From an uncultured Treponema sp. (lineage in GTDB: Bacteria; Spirochaetota; Spirochaetia; Treponematales; Treponemataceae): DNA of 9,609 nucleotides. The notes under the pieces were generated by a model. It had not been told where the DNA came from. It made no database searches and worked only from the letters and a program-made list of their open reading frames with translations. The stretch is from positions 1 through 9,609 of the forward strand of contig CALAUH010000285.1 of the NCBI GenBank assembly GCA_937892225.1. Direction: 5' to 3'. Below, piece by piece: positions 1 through 5,710 of the stretch. The position numbers were made by a program, and so were the translations under genes. Positions within the stretch are counted from its first letter, which is position 1. Each line of letters opens with the position of its first letter.

Positions 1-1
1 G

Positions 2-310
2 AAAGACGGTCTTGCAGAAAAAGCTAAGGAAATCCAGCACTTACTCAAAGAAGATTTCCAGACTGATTATGATACTTCTGGAACTGTAGGTAAACGCTAC
101 CGCCGTCAGGATGAAGTTGGTACTCCTTTCTGTGTAACTGTAGATTACGATACAATTCATGAAACTAAAGAAGATGGTTCAAAAAATGAACTTTTTAATA
201 CTGTAACAGTTCGTTTCCGTGATTCAATGGAACAGGAACGTGTTGCTCTTGATGACCTCGTATTCTTTATCCAGAAAGCTATTAAAAATTATAAACCAGT
301 TAGAAAATAA
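2..310 (+). CDS. glyS: glycyl-tRNA synthetase, C-terminal end (partial)
   Basis: This is the last 102 codons of a gene whose 5' part lies outside the window. The enzyme charges tRNA-Gly with glycine in the cytoplasm. The visible part is the C-terminal anticodon-binding domain of the single-chain (alpha2) class II glycyl-tRNA synthetase. It has the characteristic stretch GKRYRRQDEVGTPFCVTVDY (residues 31-50 of the visible part), followed by TVTVRFRDSMEQERV, a close match to the family's TVTVRDRDTMEQERV block. The reading frame is open from base 2 and ends at TAA 308-310. Codon use is slightly richer in C-ending codons than in its neighbours, as expected for a highly expressed gene. The assignment of family and domain is firm. 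The catalytic domain and motifs 1-3 cannot be checked here. Confidence 0.95.
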   Translation, partial: KDGLAEKAKEIQHLLKEDFQTDYDTSGTVGKRYRRQDEVGTPFCVTVDYDTIHETKEDGSKNELFNTVTVRFRDSMEQERVALDDLVFFIQKAIKNYKPVRK

Positions 311-319
311 AAAAAATCT

Positions 320-365
320 ACAGATTACAAGGATTCTACGAATTAAAAGATTCTTTGTAATCTGT
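320..365. repeat. 18-bp imperfect inverted repeat after glyS
   Basis: The left arm ACAGATTACAAGGATTCT (320-337) and right arm AGATTCTTTGTAATCTGT (348-365) pair at 16 of 18 positions around a 10-nt loop. It starts 10 bp after the glyS stop, so it could end or stabilise the glyS transcript. No T-run follows the right arm, so it is not a standard Rho-independent terminator. From its form it could equally be a dispersed intergenic repeat; that needs a genome search. Confidence 0.7.
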
Positions 366-383
366 GTAATTTGTAACATAAAA

Positions 384-399
384 GCGGTATAGATGCCGC
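384..399. repeat. short GC-rich inverted repeat
   Basis: GCGGTATAGATGCCGC can fold with a 6-bp stem (four G-C pairs, one A-T pair and one G-T wobble) around the tetraloop TAGA. It is a small GC-rich patch in AT-rich intergenic DNA between glyS and the aldo/keto-reductase-like gene. Its role is unknown; it is the second of four inverted repeats in this spacer. Confidence 0.5.
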
Positions 400-425
400 A
401 CGTGTAAATTTTGGAGAATAAATGG

Positions 426-449
426 CTAGTTTGTGCTTGAACAAACTAG
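426..449. repeat. 9-bp perfect inverted repeat in the AKR leader
   Basis: CTAGTTTGT (426-434) and ACAAACTAG (441-449) are perfect reverse complements around a 6-nt loop. The repeat starts 2 bp after an upstream in-frame ATG (422-424). Its arms closely resemble those of the hairpin after ilvD (TAGTTTGC / GCAAACTA, 8968-8986), which suggests a small family of dispersed palindromes. That relation is an inference from two copies. Confidence 0.65.
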
Positions 450-451
450 TA

Positions 452-483
452 ACTCTAAAATTGCACGGAGGTAATTTTAGAGT
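452..483 (+). promoter_or_regulatory. hairpin presenting the ribosome-binding site in its loop
   Basis: ACTCTAAAATT (452-462) and AATTTTAGAGT (473-483) form a perfect 11-bp stem with the 10-nt loop GCACGGAGGT. The loop holds the Shine-Dalgarno core GGAGG (467-471), and the GTG start codon (482-484) sits at the base of the right arm with two of its bases paired. The geometry suggests control of translation initiation, by holding the start codon closed or by showing the SD in a loop. As duplex DNA it would also be a good operator. The pairing is seen directly; the function is inferred. Confidence 0.6.
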
Positions 484-1243
484 GGAGTACATTCGTTTAG
501 GTAAAACAAATTTATTAATTTCTCGTGTGGCTTTTGGTGCAATGCGTCTTACAGATAGTGAAGGGCAGGATAATGCATCATTAATTGTAAGAAAGGCATA
601 TGATATTGGAATTAATTTTTTTGATACTTCGAGAAAATTTCCTGAAAGTGAAAAATTACTTGGCGATGCTTTGTATGATATTAGAAATAATGTTTTCTTA
701 TCAACTGCTTCTAATGCAAATAATGCAGTTTCTTTATCACAAGATTTAGAAACAAGTTTAATGACTTTACATTGTGATACAGTAGATTTATTTCAATATG
801 AAGCGGAAGATTTTTTACCAATGCCTGGTGGTCGTGATGGTATTTACGCTTTTTTACAGGAAATGAAACGTATTGGTAAAATAAATCATATTGGTATTGT
901 AACAACAAATTATGAAATTGCTAAACAGACTGTTGAATCAGATTTATATGAAACACTTCAGTTTCCTTTTAGTATGGTTTCTCCTGAATATGTAGCTGAT
1001 TTAGTAAAGTTGTGCGAAATGCATGATGTCGGTTTTATAGCAATGCAGCCTTTAGGTGGTGGATTACTTGATAATATTCCGCTGGCTTTTGGTTTTTTAC
1101 ATGAATATGAAAATGTTATTCCTATCTGGGGTGTTCAGACTCTGGAAGAAATGACACAGATTTTATATTTCAATGAACATCCTCCTGTAATAGATGAAAA
1201 ATTTCATCAGGATGTTGAAAAAATCCGTTCATTCTTTAATTAA
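482..1243 (+). CDS. aldo/keto reductase-family protein lacking most catalytic residues
   Basis: This encodes 253 residues from GTG 482. That start is chosen because GGAGG lies 10 nt upstream and the protein then begins VEYIRLGKTNLLISRVAFGAM, matching the family N-terminus. ATG 422 is in frame, has GGAG at 413-416, and would add 20 residues unlike the family. The fold is an aldo/keto reductase TIM barrel, normally an NAD(P)H-dependent carbonyl reductase. Seen here: FFDTS keeps the catalytic Asp (48), but the tetrad Tyr is Phe53 (KFPESE instead of YGxSE), the Lys is Ala76 (FLSTAS), and the His is Glu107 (DLFQYE). The late segment IPIWGVQTLEEM (positions 213-224) resembles the cofactor-side loop. 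At 253 residues it is shorter than the usual 280-330. It is probably not a normal reductase; a binding or regulatory role is possible but unproven. The gene ends 3 bp before the convergent HD-GYP gene. Confidence 0.85.
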   Translation: MEYIRLGKTNLLISRVAFGAMRLTDSEGQDNASLIVRKAYDIGINFFDTSRKFPESEKLLGDALYDIRNNVFLSTASNANNAVSLSQDLETSLMTLHCDTVDLFQYEAEDFLPMPGGRDGIYAFLQEMKRIGKINHIGIVTTNYEIAKQTVESDLYETLQFPFSMVSPEYVADLVKLCEMHDVGFIAMQPLGGGLLDNIPLAFGFLHEYENVIPIWGVQTLEEMTQILYFNEHPPVIDEKFHQDVEKIRSFFN

Positions 1244-1246
1244 TTT

Positions 1247-2620
1247 TTAAGCAAAATAAGTTATATCAATTTCTTCCATTTCGTCTGGATTTACAGAATC
1301 TTGATTTTGTGCATTCATTGAACGAGGTTGTGGTGGTAATGCACTAATTGCCTGTGCGATTGTCTGTGCTTCGTGTATAACTTTATATTTTTCTTCTACA
1401 AGTTTAACGATGTCTTCTTTTTCACGTTTTGTAAGAATTCTTGTGATTGTAATTTCACCTTCTTTTGTCTGTACTGTGATTAAAGAACCGTCTTCATTTT
1501 TTTCTGTAAGTAATTGAACTACCGGACATTTTGGATTATCAGGATTTGTATCTACTACAATACCGACTTTTCTGTTTGAAAGATAAACATATGCACCAAT
1601 AGGATAGAGTGAAACGCTGAAAAGTAGAGCCTTGATTACTGTATCATCATATTGTTTGTTTGAGTTTTTAAGAAGTTCGATAATTGCTTCAAATTCTGTT
1701 CGTTCATCTTTATAAGTTCTTGGTGATGTAATTGCTTCGTATGAACATGCAACCGAAATTATTTTTGCAATTGTTGTGATTTTATCACCACTTAATTTTC
1801 GAGGATAACCTGTTGCATTTTCTTTTTCGTGATGTTCGAGAATTCCAAGCTGAATAGAAATCGGGAATTCAAGGTCTTTTGCAATTGAATAACCTAAAAG
1901 CGGATGTTTGAAAATTTGTATTTTTTCACCAGGAGTCAGTTTCTTTTCTGTCATGTAAATCTGTGGTGGAAGTCTTAGCATACCGATTTCGTGTAAAATA
2001 CATGCAACTCCAAGTTCAATCATTTTTGAAAGCGGCATATGTAATTGTAAAGCTATTGCAATTGCTAAAACTGTTGTACGCATTGAATGTTTTACTAAGA
2101 AATTTTTATTGCTGTTTTCTTTACTAGGATTTACGCGTAATATAAAGCGTTTGTTTTCTTTAATAAAAATACAAAGTTCTTTTACAGTTTCAGATAATTC
2201 TTCCTGGTTTATCTGTTTATGTGTCGTATAATGTGTAAGAATCTGTTCAATGTAATTCATGTATTCATCATAAACTTTTTGAACCATTTCCATTCTGGTT
2301 ATATCAGAGTTATCTACAATTGTTTTGGAGTTTTCAAATGCTTTTTTTACAGATTCACCGATTTTTAAGTTATCAACACTGCTTGAATTTAAAAGTTCGT
2401 CCTGGCTTTCTTCTGTTATATCAGTTGTTACACCAATATCTCCGCCTAAGCTGAGACCTCCATCACATAAAATTGACTGGAATTCCCATTCGCGAAGTGC
2501 ATTTATGAGTTCGTTGGTAACAGGCGAAGTTCTTGGTAACAATAAAAAGTTTGAATCAATATAAACATCACCGGTAAATGTTAAATCATTTTTTAATGAA
2601 TCAAGTGTGATTGTTTCCAT
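1247..2620 (-). CDS. HD-GYP-type domain protein with altered metal-site residues
   Basis: This encodes 457 residues with ATG at 2620-2618 and a GGAGA ribosome-binding site 5 nt upstream. HD-GYP proteins are usually cyclic-di-GMP phosphodiesterases. An N-terminal region (1-110) that I do not recognise leads to a helical segment (110-170), then the HD domain (173-310): KHSMRTTV (His178), LHEIGM (His210-Glu211), FKHPLLGYSIA (His239), EHHEKENATGYP (His263, His264, Gly271-Pro273) and SYEAITSPRTYK (293-304). A C-terminal tail follows (LYPIGAYVYLSNRKVGIVV, 338-356) of the kind often found after this domain. The HD pair is HE, the Asp expected near 292 (VADxYDALTS) is Cys292, and the Glu usually four residues before the first His is Phe174. 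The GYP motif is intact. It could be an unconventional or weak phosphodiesterase or a nucleotide sensor. No signal peptide or membrane span is visible, so it is probably cytoplasmic. Confidence 0.85.
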   Translation of the reverse strand: METITLDSLKNDLTFTGDVYIDSNFLLLPRTSPVTNELINALREWEFQSILCDGGLSLGGDIGVTTDITEESQDELLNSSSVDNLKIGESVKKAFENSKTIVDNSDITRMEMVQKVYDEYMNYIEQILTHYTTHKQINQEELSETVKELCIFIKENKRFILRVNPSKENSNKNFLVKHSMRTTVLAIAIALQLHMPLSKMIELGVACILHEIGMLRLPPQIYMTEKKLTPGEKIQIFKHPLLGYSIAKDLEFPISIQLGILEHHEKENATGYPRKLSGDKITTIAKIISVACSYEAITSPRTYKDERTEFEAIIELLKNSNKQYDDTVIKALLFSVSLYPIGAYVYLSNRKVGIVVDTNPDNPKCPVVQLLTEKNEDGSLITVQTKEGEITITRILTKREKEDIVKLVEEKYKVIHEAQTIAQAISALPPQPRSMNAQNQDSVNPDEMEEIDITYFA

Positions 2621-2668
2621 TTTTTCTCCATTATCTTCTATAAACTTTTGTAGATGAAGGAAAATACA

Positions 2669-2674
2669 ATTATA
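2669..2674 (-). promoter_or_regulatory. candidate -10 box for the HD-GYP gene
   Basis: On the minus strand 2674-2669 reads TATAAT, a perfect sigma-70 -10 hexamer. It would place transcription start near 2662 and give a leader of about 40 nt carrying the GGAGA ribosome-binding site. No good -35 hexamer is seen at 16-18 bp, so the call rests on the -10 box and its position alone. Confidence 0.35.
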
Positions 2675-2736
2675 TTTTAATTATCGGCTAAAACAGGCAG
2701 AATTTGAATAAAATTTTTAATGAAGACTATTTTAAT

Positions 2737-2752
2737 GAGGGCTGTCCCCGTT
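2737..2752. repeat. short GC-rich REP-like fragment
   Basis: GAGGGCTGTCCCCGTT is a GC-rich island in very AT-rich intergenic DNA and contains the small palindrome GGG-CTGT-CCC (2739-2748). Motifs of the form GGGCTGTCCCCGTT recur between genes in many bacteria as REP-like repeats. That is recollection, not a search result, and only one copy is present in this window. Confidence 0.25.
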
Positions 2753-2774
2753 GTTATAAATTTTCTTTCTTCTC

Positions 2775-2803
2775 TTTACAAATTGTAATCATTTCATTAT
2801 TAT
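2775..2803 (+). promoter_or_regulatory. perR promoter
   Basis: TTTACA (2775-2780) and TATTAT (2798-2803) are separated by 17 bp and match the sigma-70 -35 and -10 hexamers well. Transcription would start near 2810, about 24 nt before the perR ATG, leaving room for the AAGGA ribosome-binding site at 2822-2826. The PerR box overlaps the -10 box, which predicts repression by blocking RNA polymerase. Confidence 0.6.
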
Positions 2804-2814
2804 AATTGTTATAA
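2800..2814. promoter_or_regulatory. PerR box (operator)
   Basis: TTATAATTGTTATAA matches the PerR consensus TTATAATNATTATAA at 13 of 14 defined positions; only G2808 differs. It lies over the -10 box and start site of the perR promoter, so perR is probably autorepressed and induced by peroxide or metal limitation. A weaker 15-bp match starts at 2783 (TTGTAAT, then ATTTCAT; 10 of 14), 17 bp upstream on the same DNA face region, and could be a secondary site. Confidence 0.7.
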
Positions 2815-2833
2815 ATTTATTAAGGAACTGATT

Positions 2834-3238
2834 ATGCTTAAAAATTATGCTGAAGTTTTACAAAATGCAGATATAAGACCTTCTGTACAGCGAATTGCAG
2901 TTTATTCTTATTTGTGCGAACATCCTGTTCATCCGGATGTAGAAACTGTTTATGCTGCTTTATATCCTTCTTATCCGACTCTTTCTAAAACAACTGTGTA
3001 TAACACTTTAAAACTTTTTGAAGATAAAAAAATCATTCAGTCAATTAAAATAGATGATGATAAACTTCGTTTTGATGCAGAAATGGGTAATCACTATCAC
3101 TTTAAATGTATGAAATGTGGAAACATTTTTGATATATTTGAAGATTCAGAAATTCCTATTAAGCCTGAATTACCTGCAGGTTTTAAATTGCAGAAAATTC
3201 AGACTAATTTATGGGGTGTCTGCAAAAATTGTAATTAA
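2834..3238 (+). CDS. perR: PerR-type peroxide-sensing repressor (Fur family)
   Basis: This encodes 134 residues; ATG 2834 has AAGGA 7 nt upstream. It is a cytoplasmic metal-dependent DNA-binding repressor. The N-terminal winged helix (about 1-80) includes HPDVETVYAAL and the recognition helix TTVYNTLKLFEDKKI (53-67). The C-terminal dimerisation domain has zinc-site cysteines Cys92/Cys95 and Cys130/Cys133. The regulatory-metal ligands His33, Asp81, His87, His89 and Asp100 have exactly the spacing of B. subtilis PerR (37, 85, 91, 93, 104). Asp at the last position is the PerR signature; Fur normally has Glu there. PerR holding Fe(II) oxidises its own His ligands when peroxide is present and releases DNA; Mn(II) makes it insensitive. 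The PerR box in its own promoter supports the same identity. Its usual targets (catalase, ahpC, rubrerythrin, dps) are not in the window. The stop overlaps that of lon by 4 bp. Confidence 0.9.
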   Translation: MLKNYAEVLQNADIRPSVQRIAVYSYLCEHPVHPDVETVYAALYPSYPTLSKTTVYNTLKLFEDKKIIQSIKIDDDKLRFDAEMGNHYHFKCMKCGNIFDIFEDSEIPIKPELPAGFKLQKIQTNLWGVCKNCN

Positions 3239-5616
3239 AAAGCATTTTCTAATACTTCTAAGACATTTGTAACCGGGATAAATTTTATTCCGGATTTTAC
3301 ATTTTCCGGGATTTCATCTAAATCTCGTTCGTTTGCTTTTGGTATTATTATTGTTTTAATTTTATTTCTTTTTGCAGCTACTGTTTTTTCTCTTAATCCG
3401 CCGATTGGTAAAACCTGTCCTGTTAAAGAAAGTTCACCTGTCATTGCAAGATTTTTCTTTATCACTTTACCTGTTAATAAAGAAATAAAAGTTGTAGCCA
3501 TTGTAATTCCGGCACTTGGTCCGTCTTTTGGTGTTGCACCTTCTGGTATATGTAAATGAACAATGTTCTGTTCAAACCATTCGCTTGTTTTAATTTCTTT
3601 TTCAAGTACATATTTTCTTGCCCAGTTAAATGCAATCTGGCTTGATTCTTTCATTACATCACCCATTTGTCCGGTAAGTGTAAGTCCGCTTTTTCCCGGG
3701 AAAGATGTTGCTTCTATAAGTAAAGTATCACCGCCCATACTTGTCCATGCAAGTCCTATTGCGGTTCCAGGAATTTTTGCAGTTTTAATTTCACTTTCAT
3801 CAAAAGTTGGTTTTCCAAGATAAGAATACAAATCTTTTGAATCAATTGTAATTGGCTCAGATTTTTTATCATCTTTTGTCTGTGTATTTTCCTGAGTATC
3901 TATTAAATTTGTTACAATCTTTCGGTGAATTTTATCGAGGCATTTTTCATAATTTCTAACACCGGCTTCTCTTGCATATTCTTCTGCAATTGTGAGTAAA
4001 GCTTCTTTTGTATATTTTACCTGTCCTTTTTTTAATCCGTTCTTTTCAAGATTCTTTGGGATTAAATATTTTTTTGCAATTTCAAGTTTTTCCTGATCAA
4101 TATAACCGCTTAATTGTATTATTTCTGCACGGTCTAAAAGTGGAGAAGGAATTGAGTCTAAAGTATTTGCAGTTAAAATAAAAAATACATTAGAAACATC
4201 AAACGGTAAATCAAGATAGTTGTCGCGGAAAGAAACGTTCTGTTCCGGATCTAAAACTTCAAGCAAAGCTGATGCAGGATCTCCGTTATGAGAAGAACCC
4301 ATTTTATCAACTTCATCTATCATAAAAACAGGAGTATTGCTTTTTGTGATTTTTAATCCCTGTATAATTTTTCCAGGCATTGCTCCAATATAAGTTCTTC
4401 GGTGACCTTTTATTTCTGCTTCATCACGCATGCCGCCTACAGAGAAACGATAGAAAGGTTTATTCATTGCATTTGCAATTGAGTGACCGATACTTGTTTT
4501 ACCGCAGCCTGGTGGTCCGACTAATAAAAGGATTGAACCTTTGCAGTCTTTTTTGAATTTTCTTACGGCAAGATATTCGATGATTCTTTTCTTTACATCT
4601 TCAAGTCCAAAATGATCTGCTTCTAAAATCTTTTTTGCTTTTGATAAATCGTAATCATCAAATGGAATATCTTTCCATGGCAACTGTGTTACAAGTTCTA
4701 AGAAATTTCTAGTACCGATATATTCTGCTGAATTTGGATCCATCAGAGAAAATTTTGAAAGTTCGCTTTCTACTGTTTCTTTGATTTCTCCTTCAAACTT
4801 GAACTGTGCAATTTTATTTTTGAATTTCTGATAGTCGGTTTCGTTGCCGTCTGGATTTTCACCAAGTTCTTCCTGGATTGAACGTAATTCTTCGCGTAAA
4901 AAATATTCCCGCTGATTTTTTTCTACACGGTCATTTATTTCGTTTTGAATCTTTTTCTGAACTTTTAATAATTCCTGTTCTTTTTTTATAAAGACTAAAA
5001 CCTGTTCCATTCTCTGACGAACGTTTGTTGTTTCGAGAATTTTCTGCTGTTCATTTTTATCTACATTTAAAATTGATGCAATAAAATCTGCTATTTTACC
5101 AGGGTTGTCAATATTTACCATATTAAGACGCATTTCTTCAGAGAACAAAGGATTGTTTTCTGAAACGTCTTTCATTTCACTTATTAATGCTCTTGTTAAT
5201 GCTTTTACTTCAAAAGTATCTGCTTCTTCTTCTTCAAGATATTCAACTGCTGCTGCAATTGGTGCTGTAGAGTGAAGTGATTTTCTGATTTTAAATCTTT
5301 GTAAAGTTGATATGAATATGTTGATTCCGCCGTCAGGAAGATTTACTTTCTTGATAATACGTGCAACTGTTCCTATTCTGCATAAATCTGAAATTGTAGG
5401 ATTTTCTACATCATTTTTAAGCATAACAATTCCGATAAATCCATCTTCTTCATATGCTTTTTCGATTACCTTTATATCTTCGTTGGCATTTATCATTAAG
5501 GGGGTAAAGATGCCTGGGAAAATTGGTCTGCTTGAAAGAGGTATTAAAACTAATTTATTTGGCAAAAGTTGATTTGTCGGTATGATAGTGTTTTTTTCAA
5601 AATTTTCATTACTCAT
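3235..5616 (-). CDS. lon: ATP-dependent protease LonA
   Basis: This encodes 793 residues, normal for LonA, a soluble cytoplasmic hexamer that unfolds and degrades damaged and regulatory proteins. Domains in order: N-terminal substrate-binding LAN domain (about 20-210, starting NKLVLIPLSSRPIFPG), coiled-coil region (210-260), AAA+ module with Walker A GPPGCGKT (367-374), Walker B VFMIDEVD (430-437), sensor Asn484 and arginine finger Arg496, and the C-terminal serine protease domain. The catalytic dyad is intact: Ser701 in PKDGPSAG and Lys744 in REKTVAAK. A lysine- and acid-rich linker (about 574-590) precedes the protease domain. The start at 5616 has no Shine-Dalgarno sequence; upstream on the coding strand reads ATATTACTTAAT. 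No better start is seen that keeps the domain whole. It diverges from the LRR gene and ends overlapping perR. Confidence 0.96.
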   Translation of the reverse strand: MSNENFEKNTIIPTNQLLPNKLVLIPLSSRPIFPGIFTPLMINANEDIKVIEKAYEEDGFIGIVMLKNDVENPTISDLCRIGTVARIIKKVNLPDGGINIFISTLQRFKIRKSLHSTAPIAAAVEYLEEEEADTFEVKALTRALISEMKDVSENNPLFSEEMRLNMVNIDNPGKIADFIASILNVDKNEQQKILETTNVRQRMEQVLVFIKKEQELLKVQKKIQNEINDRVEKNQREYFLREELRSIQEELGENPDGNETDYQKFKNKIAQFKFEGEIKETVESELSKFSLMDPNSAEYIGTRNFLELVTQLPWKDIPFDDYDLSKAKKILEADHFGLEDVKKRIIEYLAVRKFKKDCKGSILLLVGPPGCGKTSIGHSIANAMNKPFYRFSVGGMRDEAEIKGHRRTYIGAMPGKIIQGLKITKSNTPVFMIDEVDKMGSSHNGDPASALLEVLDPEQNVSFRDNYLDLPFDVSNVFFILTANTLDSIPSPLLDRAEIIQLSGYIDQEKLEIAKKYLIPKNLEKNGLKKGQVKYTKEALLTIAEEYAREAGVRNYEKCLDKIHRKIVTNLIDTQENTQTKDDKKSEPITIDSKDLYSYLGKPTFDESEIKTAKIPGTAIGLAWTSMGGDTLLIEATSFPGKSGLTLTGQMGDVMKESSQIAFNWARKYVLEKEIKTSEWFEQNIVHLHIPEGATPKDGPSAGITMATTFISLLTGKVIKKNLAMTGELSLTGQVLPIGGLREKTVAAKRNKIKTIIIPKANERDLDEIPENVKSGIKFIPVTNVLEVLENAF

Positions 5617-5623
5617 ATTAAGT

Positions 5624-5652
5624 AATATAATGAAATCATCTTAAAAAAACAA
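5624..5652 (-). promoter_or_regulatory. candidate lon promoter, almost no leader
   Basis: On the minus strand TATATT (5629-5624) is a good -10 box, with a weak -35 TTGTTT (5652-5647) at 17 bp. Transcription would start at about 5617-5618, within 2 nt of the ATG. This fits the lack of a ribosome-binding site and suggests a leaderless lon mRNA. The upstream runs of A and T could help as an UP-like element. Confidence 0.35.
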
Positions 5653-5674
5653 ATAAATTCTTTATATTTTATAA

Positions 5675-5703
5675 TTGCGATATAAGGAAATTTAGACTAA
5701 AAT
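5675..5703 (+). promoter_or_regulatory. candidate LRR-gene promoter, almost no leader
   Basis: TTGCGA (5675-5680) and TAAAAT (5698-5703) are spaced by 17 bp. The predicted start at about 5710 falls at the ATG (5711). The only purine-rich SD-like stretch, AAGGA (5684-5688), is 22 nt before the ATG, too far for normal use, and lies inside this promoter's spacer. A leaderless transcript is therefore likely if this promoter is used. Confidence 0.4.
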
Positions 5704-5710
5704 AGAATTT

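Noticed and set aside
311..421. Riboswitch or T-box in the spacer after glyS
   Set aside because: The hairpins do not show a T-box TGGN bulge or the conserved core of a riboswitch class I know, and no terminator with a T-run follows.
422..481. ATG 422 as the main start of the AKR-like gene
   Set aside because: It is in frame and has GGAG at a usable distance, but the extra 20 residues are encoded by hairpin sequence and do not resemble the family N-terminus, which begins at the GTG. I keep it as a possible alternative start.
711..908. Antisense open frame of 65 codons inside the AKR-like gene
   Set aside because: No ribosome-binding site, and the sequence is rich in Leu, Lys, His and Tyr, as expected from reading AT-rich coding DNA backwards.
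2325..2564. Plus-strand open frame of 79 codons inside the HD-GYP gene
   Set aside because: There is no ribosome-binding site and no family resemblance, and the opposite strand encodes a recognisable protein start.
2834..3238. Fur or Zur instead of PerR
   Set aside because: The ligand position that is Glu in Fur is Asp100 here with exact PerR spacing, and the gene has a near-consensus PerR box in its promoter. Zur-type operators are not seen.
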